In this document: positions 13,101 through 24,600 of the stretch, piece after piece
How positions within the stretch are numbered: the stretch's first letter is position 1
Layout: the number at the start of each line of letters is the position of its first letter
Assembly (NCBI GenBank): GCA_963931865.1
Contig: OZ007513.1
Coordinates: 1,815,452 to 1,879,451, forward strand
Reading direction: 5' to 3'
Source of the DNA: Axinella damicornis
Lineage: Eukaryota > Porifera > Demospongiae > Axinellida > Axinellidae
DNA length: 64,000 bases
Made by a program: the position numbers and the translations under genes
The notes under the pieces: model-generated
Told to the model about the DNA's origin: nothing
Database searches by the model: none
Seen by the model: only the letters and a program-made list of their open reading frames with translations

Positions 13101-16100
13101 TAAAACTCACACTCTTGAAATAAATAATTATTGCAGTGGCATTGCAGCATTTGTAACATCATGCCTTGAAGCTCTATACACAAGAATTGAGGCTATATAC
13201 AGTGCATGAATGTTTAAAGTCCTCTACATAATTGCAAAGATTAGCGGAGTATATGGTAATCTCCCAAATAATATTTTCACCCTTGAAAATAAACCCACCC
13301 CACATTAGGGCTTTAGCTGAAAACATGGTCATTTTGAGTTGCTAATGACTACTTTCCCATAGACCACTTGGATGAATGGCTGGATATTACACCAGGAGGA
13401 AGGATTTGCTGGAATATCTCTCTGCGGGATGATATGATGTTTGGCCTACAGGACAGTAACATACTTGGTTACATACGACTGCAGATTGCCTTCTACACTA
13501 CCTCCAGATCCACTAGACATTATTATGCTTATGTGATTGTTGTGGAAGATGAAACGGGTAAGAAGCATGAAGTTTTACAGTTAAGATCCATAACATGAGA
13601 CTTTCAGCTTCAAGATGCCTTCTCCTTGGGAGATATACTATAGCTTCTGTGTGAGCAGAACGGGTGGGACAGCTTAGGGACATATATAGGTGGGTTCACC
13701 CAAAAGGAGAAAACAGCATGGCTATGCCTGGACGCACCTGGCTGGGAGCAGGCACATGCTTGGGGTGAAGTCACAGAACAGCGGAGATTTGCCCTCACAT
13801 GCTGCAGGCTTCCTTAGTGGAAAACAGTATTGCCCTCGGTAGAGGGACATTTGGTTCAGGTATTATACTTGCAGCATTGCCTGCAGAATCACTGACCCAG
13901 CCGTCTGTTGAGGCACTGAGTCAATCCTTTTCTAGATGGATGACACAACCAGCTCTCCCTGTCCAAAAACATTCCATACCTGATTTCAACTTCAACGCCC
14001 TTGAGTGAAGATACGTTTCATTGCTAAGTTCAAAATTCAAGGTTGCTTTGTGTGCATGTGTACAAATCACAAATGAAACCATAGTTCTTGAGTGGGTGGT
14101 TTCAAGCACTACTCAGTGTACTGTTTCATGTGAAAACCATCATGATAGAATCACACAATCTTGAACTTGAACTAAAAAACACATACAGATCTTTAGACAG
14201 AGAGCTGACTTTGTCATTCATCTAGAGAAGGGTTGACTTAGTGCTTGAGCAGATGCCTGGGTCACTAATTCTTCAGCTAGTGCTGAAAATGTAATTGTCC
14301 TTATACCAAGAGTAAGACTGCCGCTAGTCTATTGAGTTAGACCAATTTTCACTTCCTGAGTGAGAGAAAATTGGTCTAGCTTGATAGACTAGACTGCTGC
14401 GTTGCTATTCTGCTGCTCTGCAAGATGACAAATTTCACCTCACGCATGTGCCTGCTGCTAAGAGACAAAAAGCCATGTATTATAATTATGTGAAAAGACA
14501 TGGCGTTGGGTTGTATACTGTATGCTTACCTTAATTGGTTCTCTACTTTTTGCTGTTTTTCTATCCATACATCTTGATCATTGCTCAGCCATTGGCAGTG
14601 TCGGCTTTCTCTATACTCAGTTGAAGTTAACTCAATAGCAGTGTCGGCTTTCTCTGCAAACATTTTCTGCAGATGACTGCAAGCTGCTTGCTTGCATTGG
14701 CTTGTCCTGGCATCTGCTTGTAGCGAATAATAATGATGTGGCAAAAACTGTATACCATGCACTCTCATCAGTGGTTATCATCTTGTTTATATTAGCTCCT
14801 GCAGGTGTATCACTGCTTACAGCTGAAAGTCAATTTGGTCTGCCCCGGTTCTGTACTCAAACATATTATCGTGTTGTTGAAGGTGACCAGCCAGCTAAAC
14901 TCTGTATGCAACTACTGGGCTCAGGAGGAACTGTCAATGCTGATCTCACTCTGCTGGATAGGACAACCAGAGGTGTGTGAGTGGTAGCTACATATAGTCA
15001 GGTTTGTCTCAAGCTCACTGCATGGTGGAGTATCAGGATACATGCTTCTGGCTGGGTGTTAGGGTTAGGGTTAGGGTTAGGGTGAGCAACAACTATATTA
15101 TAGCTTTTTTAAAAAAATTGTACAAATAGTTTCATTTGCTTGAATATTAATTTTGTGTGCTATGTAGTTTTCAACTGTAGCTATGCTAGAATAATTATGT
15201 CTGTGGTTATCCATTAAATTGGACTTTGTCTATAATTTATATTTGTAGCATTCCTGGACTACAATGCCACCAATCAGTCGTTGCTGTTCAGAGCTGGAGA
15301 GACCTGTGTGGATATTGAAATCTTGGATGACTTGGAAGTTGAAGGAACTGAACGGTTTAATACTTACCTGGCTATAGCAACTACTACTGGTGCCAAGGTT
15401 CTTCATGGTTGTGACCGTATTGATATTTATGACTATGAAGGTGAGGGATTTAAGCACCCCTCCCACTCACTAGTTCCTATATCACATTCTGCCAACAAGT
15501 ATTTGAATGGGGTGCATAACTACCTACCTAAAATACTTCTAAGAGTGCAATAATTAGACCATACATGAAATGATAACTGACAAAGATAAATGAACAATTT
15601 GTGGAGCAGTCTGGATTATCAGTATCACATGACTACACGTAACTGCAAATGCATATAGCTACAAGCCATGGCAGGTATCATGCAAAAGAAAGGCCATTGC
15701 CCACGGAAGCAGAAAGCAGTGGCAGTGCAGTGCCAAGTCAGCCCTTGCTGATGACTAAAAATGATGGCAAAAATGTTTCCCTGTTTAATTTTGCATAGTG
15801 TCTCAGCTGCTGCTACTCAGACCAAACTCTGTACAAGGCTGGCTACAGGCCTGATTTGTTCCAAAAAAGGTTCACTTGTCTCAACTCTTCAGGTGATAGT
15901 GATGAAAGCTTTGTTTTGCACTGGCTGATTTGCTTTGCTCTGTTTGTCACGCTTGGCACGCTCACGCTTAGTCGCCTTTTTGGCTTTCTCCACGGCTTTC
16001 TCTGCAGCTTATCTTGCCTTTTCTTCTGCCTTTAGTTCAACTGTTCTTCTCCCTGCTTCTTAATTCTTCTGCTCCCTTTCTATCTTTCTTTCTCCTTCTC

Positions 16101-18569
16101 TTCTATGGCTTGTCGTTTATTTCTCTCTTTTTCTTCAAGTGCTGCCAAAACTGAATTTGATACACCCATGATAGTTTTTGATGAACGATCACCAATATGA
16201 TTGGCTTTTAAACTGTTTGAAGTGACTGGGTTTGAAGTAGCACCAGGAAGAGTGACTCAGCTGGAAGCAGGCAAGACTTGGTAAGAAGTGGTACTAGCGG
16301 AAGAGCTTTGCGGAGTCGCAACAGGGGAGATACATGTGATGTGGAGTGTCATCTGCAATTGAAATTGCTTTGTCTCTTCATCGACACTCAAATAGGGCTG
16401 AGGACCAGACTTGGTACTACCGTGCTTAACCCTACCACTAACCTGATCTTTTAGGGTAGTTCGGGGAACCCCATACTCTCTTGCAGCTTCAATGTCACCC
16501 TTTTGTACCGCTTTCATTGCTTCTTCCATCTGTCGGTTGCTCCACTACTGCGCTTAGCAGGTGGCCAAGTGTGAATATAATTTTATCTCTCAAACGAAGA
16601 GATAAGGTTGCACAAAAGGACTAGTCTAGTCTAGCTTGTGTAGACACAGGATGGCAGGAACAGACACGGTACACTTTCTCCGCACCAAAAGCTTTTGCTG
16701 GCCAAGTTTCAGCATGGATGCAACTCTATACTAGGAGCCCATGGCTAGCCGGAAGTTTCGCACCAGTTCATCTGACCGTGCACGTTACAAAATCTTCGTA
16801 TACTCACATCATAATATTATTTCTGTATGCATAAGTGGTCAATAATAGATGGTGGTCGATAAACGGCTGCTTATGCTAACTCAGAGGCGGCGGAAGCAAT
16901 TTGTGATTGGTAGGGCAAAATGTTCACTGCCGAAGGCAGTGTGTAGAGGCGCGTAGCGCCGATCTGTATACCGCGCGAAGGGCGAAAAACATTTTCAGGG
17001 TCATTTTTCAGTTGCCTGGATGGGCTCTCGTAGCACCTTCGTGCTTTGCACTGCACTGCCACTGCTCTCTCGTTTCCGTGCAATCCGTGACCGTCTCACT
17101 CTGAGGCTCGGCGTAGAAAGGAAATGTACGCTGCGCTGGTGTCCACGCCTTATTCGCTGCTTAATTCCTGGCTCCACCCCTTTCTAAATCGCACGTGGTA
17201 GTTAGCACGTAACCAGTTTGTTGTTCGCAAAGCTAACCATCGTACTCAACAAGCACCCGGATAATATGTCCTCCAGACACGTTAACGTTGGATTCATAAA
17301 CAGACTTTCCCTCGAGCCTGGTCCCCAGTACGTAGCTACATGTATCCACAGAGGAGGACGCTCAGTGCAAGTATACCTTGGTTTGTCAAAACATTGGTCC
17401 GGCAGTTGCCGGGTCTGCCGGACCTGTTCCGCCGCCCCTGTAACTGGTTCACTTTGAATATCACGTTGAAGGTTCTTCATGTGTCTTCAGCTATAACACA
17501 GCAAGTGATGCTCCCATTTTATCAGTGCACATATACGCTGTACGGGAGCCCATCACAGCAGACATGCACAGTAGCTGTTTATATTGCTGTGGTACACATG
17601 AAATATTGCTGTGTACCTAGAATTGCTTACCCATGCTTTTTACATCTTTCGTTCTCCTGTGATGCGCAAACATGCACAATCTTCATAAATGAAGTCTCCA
17701 CTCTCCACAATGTGTCACCTTTCATGTAAAGTTGAAATAATTATCTATTTTCTATCTGTATAGCTCCCACTCTTGAACAGACTTCTATCACTGTGGATGA
17801 AGGAGATGGATCAGTGCAAGTCTGCATGCATTTTGGAGGAGAAGACCTAAGAACCAGTGCTACATTTGTTGTATATGACAGGAGTGCTTTGAGTAAGTTC
17901 TCTGAATACATTCATGAGTGAAAAAGCCATTGCCATGGTGTGTGTGTGCGTACTTGGCAGGGTGGGTAGAGTACTAATTCGAAATTGCATGACTCTCTCA
18001 AGACAGCTTCTCACAAAACAGCAACATTTTGCACTGAGCAGTGCATGACCCCATTGCTTTTTCACTACTTCGAATTGTCACAAGGCATTTGACCTATGCT
18101 TAGACCTACGGACATACGATAGCAGAACAGCAAAAGGAAGGGGGAAAGGTAGGGATGATCACTTGAAAGGGTTCACTGTAGTACAACCCCCTACATATCC
18201 TTTTCATTATACAAAAAGATATGTATAGGGTGGGGGTTGCATACTGAACTGTCATCCCTACGTACTTTCTTTTCCTACTTATTCAATCGTTTTGCTAGTG
18301 ACAAGTATACAGGGAAAAAGGAAGTCGAAATGCAAGCGCATTCCAATGTTTAATTTGTGGCACCACGACTTCCGGTGAGTTTGCATGGGATGTATCCACG
18401 AATGGTATGTGCCTGGTTTGCCAGTGGTTTTATAGATCTATGCCTTTACTATCCACAACCCACGTATCAAGTCATAGCCTCTAACTGCTTGGCCTGGAGA
18501 AGCTGTTGTGGCCGGATGGTTCAATCGGCCTCGTATAAATTGGTGCACATTTTCTTTGCACATTTTTGT

Positions 18570-18625
<56 letters not shown>

Positions 18626-21600
18626 TGAGCAGCACAAAACTGGTACCGTTTGAAAGAGCAGGAATAGGACTATACAATATGTAGTAACAGGATCAGATTG
18701 AAAGGCAGTTTCTGAGTTATTTGCATGGAATGCAGACCAAAAATTCCAACCACGTGGCGAGAATCATGGCTGTAAACATACTGTTCTGCCTGTCTGGGTG
18801 GTCAGACTCGCTATGCTCTGTGCCATGAGCCTCTGAAAAGTGTACACCGGACAGTGGAAACGTAAGTTATAGCAGTTCCTTCAGCAGCACTTTGCTATCC
18901 CTCTGGAATCGTGTGTGTGCAGGGCGGATGATCTTAGCCTTAAGAGAGGATTTGATGGAAAGTGCAAAGAGGAGTTTATCCCTAGATGGGTAAAGAGAGA
19001 GGAGCAGAAACTAAAGCCTCATTGCTGTGTACCTGGGTGCAATGCAATAGCTGAACGTGTGTGTCCGCTTCCTTTGATATCATTTGTGTGGCAACCAGTG
19101 CTGTCTGTACACAGCATTATCACACTGTGTACACACACTGTCAACCTGAAAGTGTTCCAGAGTATGATTATCACACTGTGTACACACACTGTCACCCTGA
19201 AAGTGTTCCAGAGTATGATTATCACACTGTGTACACACACTGTCACCCTGAAAGTGTTCCAGAGTATGATAAACGCAGGCACTGTGTTGACAGGGAGGTG
19301 TGGTGGCCCTTCAAATCTGTCCCCCAACCTGAAAATGTTTGTTGCGGGAAACTTTGATGGGTATTTCTAACTGCTGACAGTCTTTGTTTTGTTACAATCT
19401 GTTGTACTGAGCAGTGTGATGAGGACCTCCGTTCTCCTGCAAGTATTGTACATGCACTGGTCGATGAGCTCCAGGATAGGTTCCAGCAGCGTAGTGATGT
19501 CGCAAATCATAGTGAAGTTACATTGCTGCGTACAGCCATCTTTCTTGGAGAGCACATGTTGTCTGTTGATTGTTGTACTTGTACTCTGAACACCTGCACA
19601 GCGGTAATGTGCCACCACTGCCCAAGTTTAATGTGGGAAAGGAGCTTGGGAACCAAAAGGGATCACACTTAGTACGGTACAAGATCCTACCATATCTGTA
19701 TGGGTACTAGCTCACAGATGATAGCTTTCCCAGCCTTAGCCTCAGGTGTACTGCAGACATTGTTCATCTACAGTAGGGTATATATGGCCATCTTTGCTGG
19801 GTTTGGAAAGGCCACAATAAGAATGCTTGGTTTATTACTTGTACTCAGGATATTCCAGGCACACTAGCTGACACTGCCCCAGGTAGACTGGATAATGGGT
19901 TCCTGTCATTGGTTAGGCTCATTGGTACATTGTACTTTAAGAAACATCCAATTCCAGAGTTCATTGCGAACACGCCTCGTGCACATGTCATTTTCACAGT
20001 GACCTAGGACCCATGCAGCAGCATAAGATGTTCATAGAGAAAGAGTGCGGAGTAGAATTCAGTTTGAAGATGAGTTACTGCCCTCATTCGATGCATTGTG
20101 GCGGCAATGGTTGAGAACGTGCTGGGTATCCATGCAGCATAACTTCCTGTATTAGGGCAATTAAGGTTACGGGATACTCGTGCGCGCGCCGTGTGAAATG
20201 TATTGGGAAATCTATACCTAAGCTCGCTAACCAAAAATCTCTGGTACGAAGAGCGTGAGCAACTTGATTCTGGCGGTGGAGGTATGCTGTCACAAGGTGC
20301 AGGGCATGACGGAAGCTTTTTTTGACAGCATAATCCCTGGCAAATTTATCTGCTGTCTCGCTCAAGAAAAGCGGTAAATACGGCTTTTTAGTGAACTGAA
20401 CTGCTCGTTTTTGCAAGGCTATACAGCGTATCGGTAAAAGCTTCCGTCATGCCCTGCACCTTGTGACAGCGTATCTCCACCTCCAGAATCAAGTTGCTCA
20501 TGCTGTTCGTACCAGAGATTCTTGGTTAGCGAGCTTAAGTATACTTTTCCCAATACATTTCGCATGGCGCGCGCATGAGTATCCCGTAACCTTAAATGGG
20601 TGTGACTTCCTGTATGCATGCACCTAATGGAGACTGCTGCTGTCCTGCCATAGTGAAGACATGTTCATGATGGCCACAATATTTAAAAGTCTTCTTTTTC
20701 GTTCAGTGTAGGGTGTGCACTGTTACCGCGAGTGAAAGTGAGGTACCTGTTGCAGTGCAGGAGACAGCTGAATAGCGATAGTAGGCTCTTTCTGTGAAGT
20801 ATTATGTGCTGAAAGGGAGACAGTTTGACCTCGGTAACTTCCACTTTCGACTTCCATCATTTCTGCATGTCTCTCATCATAGACCCCCTTGGGCTTTCAC
20901 TATGATCTCTGGCACCACTATCGGCTAGGTACGTCTCGATGAATACGATTTGTGTACTGAATGTCCTAACTATCTGCAATGTTTGAAGTCGAGAAATCCT
21001 TGTAACGTGATCGTATGATGACTGCACGCAGTGCATGTGCCCTAGCACTTGTGCAGCTGATCTCCTCAGCATCCAATGGTACTTCTCTTGTACTTCATAG
21101 TGTGTGAATCTTGCTTACTGCGGTGAGCCTGAGCAAGATCCACAAAAGTTGTAAAGCTAGGAAGTCACACCCAATTAATTAACCACACGTTCATTACATT
21201 TGGATATCCAGGATAGGCCTGGGTGATAATGTGAGAAGCTATTAGCACGATAACAAATTATGGACAAAATAATGATATTATCACACAGTATGGGAACTAC
21301 TACAAATGTGACAACATTAAGGTTACGGGATACTCGTGCGCGCGCCGTGCGAAATGTATTGGGAAATGCATACTTAAGCTCGCTAACCAAAAATCTCGAC
21401 TACGAAGAGCGTGAGCAACTTGATTCTGGCGGTGGAGGTGTGCTGTCACAAGATGCAGGGCATGACGGAAGCTTTTACGGATACGCTGTATAGCCGTGCA
21501 AAAACGAGCAGTTCAGTTCACCAAAAAGCCGTATTTACCGCTTTTCTCGAGCGACACAGCATAATAAGTTTGCCAAGGATTATGCTATCAAAAAAAGCTT

Positions 21601-24600
21601 CCGTCATGCCCTGCACCTTGTGACAGCGCACCTCCACCGCCAGAATCAAGTTGCTCACGCTCTTCGTACTCGAGATTTTTGGTTAGCGAGCTTAAGTATG
21701 CATTTCCCTATACATTTCGGACGGCGCGCGCACAAGTATCCCGTAACCTTAACGTGTCCTTTTCCAGAATTGACATGACTAGTCAATAAAGAACACACCT
21801 TAGTGGCAGTGGTTAGCGTGTTCTTCACAAGAAACCTCAAGGTTTTTATGCAAACTAAATGTCACATGTGATTGTCAATAATAGATATCAAATATCTTTA
21901 AGACAGTAAAGATTCATATTGCCACAGCCCTAATCCTGGAACCTTAGTCTTGTATCATGTATCCAACCTAAACCTGCAACCTCTGGGCATACGTTTATGA
22001 TGTATACCACATCACTCACTGAAAGCGCTAAAATGTTCTATTCTTGGGAGAGTGTGGCAGCTAGGTAATGAATCCTTGTGAACAAGAAAGTACATGCATG
22101 TGCACTCTTAATTGCTGTCTCCTAATTCTCAGCATTACCATATCTTGTTACCGAACAAACCACAAGTAAATCCTGCATAAAAATTACAGATGGAAGTGAC
22201 TACAGAGGAGCTACCCAGACATTTGAGGTTAATTCTGGAGAAAGAAGGTGCGTCGCAATTGAGATTCTGGATGATTCAGTTGTGGAGAGTCAGGAGTATC
22301 TGCGTGTGCGATTGACTGCTCGATCATTCTCAGTACAGTATAGTTCCTGCTACATCTACATTACTGACAATGACCGTAAGTAGTGCATTATCATTTCACA
22401 TAGCTAGGTATAATTCATCCTCTACATTAAGCCATTCCTACCTCTTCCAGATCTAGGCTTCCTTTGCCTTGCATGTTTACTGCAAGTGTGAGGCAGCTGG
22501 TAGTGTAAGCGGCAAGGTTTGATTGCATACTATGTGTTCCTGTTATCGGCCCGCCTGGTCTTCAATCTGTAATTGTCATAAAAGTAGAAATCTTGTGTCT
22601 CAATGAACTGACATACTGTATAGCGCTTACATTTCGCGGTCTAAATTTTCACGAATTTCGCGAATTACAGGTCATTCGCGAAATTATTTCAACGAAAATT
22701 TTCACACGTGTCGTGCGCCTACAGCTATGTGGACAGTATTCCAACGTATGCGCACGACGGCTAGCTTGATGGCTCTGTTTGTGTACTTCAACAGTGAGGA
22801 TGGACAGTAGTCGAAGTGTAAGCTTCCGGGTCCACATGGAGAGGTACCATCATGTGCGATATCTGCCATTGCTGAAGCTGCCAGCTCGATCCGGCACGGT
22901 GAAGGTCAGGGAACACCCAGGTATCTGAAAACGAACTTTGAGAACGTCGAAGTGGGGAAGAGAGTCACAGAATACATCACACCCATTGTGTGGGTGTGGC
23001 GCTTTTTCTGCAAATTCACAAAAATTTAGACCCACGAAATATAAGCACCATATGTATCTCTTATATTTCAGGGCTAACTCTCAGCCTCAATTCATCTACT
23101 TATTCTATTGCTGAAAGTGATGGGTTTGTGAAAGTTTGTGTTTTGGGTCTCCGAGGAACTGAAAGTGCATCAGCCACTGCTACCATATCAACACAAGCTA
23201 TATCTGCCACAGGTTTGTTTTTCTACTGTAACAATAATTGTCTTTTGTAGCCACAGAAATATCAAACTAAAATCTGTAATGGATCCCAATGTACACTCCA
23301 TTTCATACTGAATTGTACTACATTTTAGGTGGAAGTGATTATATTAGCATCAATCAGAGAAGGACATTACGATCTGGCTCTGTAGAATGTGTCAGCATTC
23401 CAATCATCGATGACACAATTCAGGAACTGACGGAGGTGTTTCTGGTGACCCTCAGCACATCTGGTGCAGTTAGACTAGAAAACAACACAGCCAGAGTGGA
23501 AATCATTGATGATGATGACGATGGTGAGAAACCCCATTCAGCATGTTAGTTAGTAGGCAACAAAGAAGAGTTTCCAGTAGATGTTGGGATGCAGTCAAAG
23601 AGGAATGAAAATTATTCCGTAGCAACAGAGATCACTGCTTAAAATTTGTGAAATACATAATTATATCAGCTGCTATGTATACATATACATATATTGAGGT
23701 TTAGGCAAAAGAGGAATAGAAGCTGCGCCACATTTCATATTACACTATACATTAACCAGTGAAGGCTAATGTATAGTGTACACAAACTTATTGTAGTGTT
23801 GCATGGTGTTATAAGAGCTCCTTAATTATTAACACATAGTGCTAATTCCGTAACTTCCATAGGAGGATTTAATTATTTCCTCTCAAAACTTTCACATTAC
23901 CATTATATTGCCTGCGCAGAAGACTGCAATCCTCCTTGTGTAAATGGGATGTGCTCAACCCCAGGACAGTGTGTGTGCAGTGCTGGATGGACTGGGAGTA
24001 TCTGCACTATAGGTAAGCACTCTCAGTTACATCTTGTGCTCATAATTGTATGCCAACCAGTATCTTGCTTTTTACAGATATCAATGAATGTCTATCGGAC
24101 AATGGTGGATGCAATCACAACTGTACAAACCTTCCTGGAAGCTATTCGTGCTCCTGTACTGGAGGCTTCATCTTGGATGACAGCCAGCAAATGTGCAATG
24201 GTACTTAATTATAAAAGCAAAGTCCATACATGCACTCGGGTAGCATCCATACGTAGTTAGGTAACATACCAGGGTAATTGTAGTTACAGAAAACCCCTAA
24301 GGTACCAAAGAAGAAAGTAGCTGTTTTTTTCCTACTGTTTGCTGTTTATGCCATTAATGAAGGTCTTATAGCCTCTAAATTGCCTGTTAACTTATGTATG
24401 GCAGACATGTTAGGCAGACAGAACCAATTATGTAGCATTTATGTACTTGTAAGACACCATGATTATTGTTTCAGCTGGTATTTCCTATCATTTTGGCACC
24501 ACCTCTTAAAGTCAATAATAGTTTATTCCGAGCATGCATGATAGGTGCCAGTATGAATGTTTGCTGAGATAGAAGCATTTTTGTTCTGTGGACACAATCT

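Noticed and set aside
18357..18677. ORFs ending in poly-proline or poly-glycine
   Set aside because: Created by the 55-bp C run; there is no homology on either side of the tract.
20084..20416. 110-codon minus-strand ORF
   Set aside because: It runs across the arm of a foldback element and its flank, and similar frames arise in the other arm by symmetry. Not a gene.
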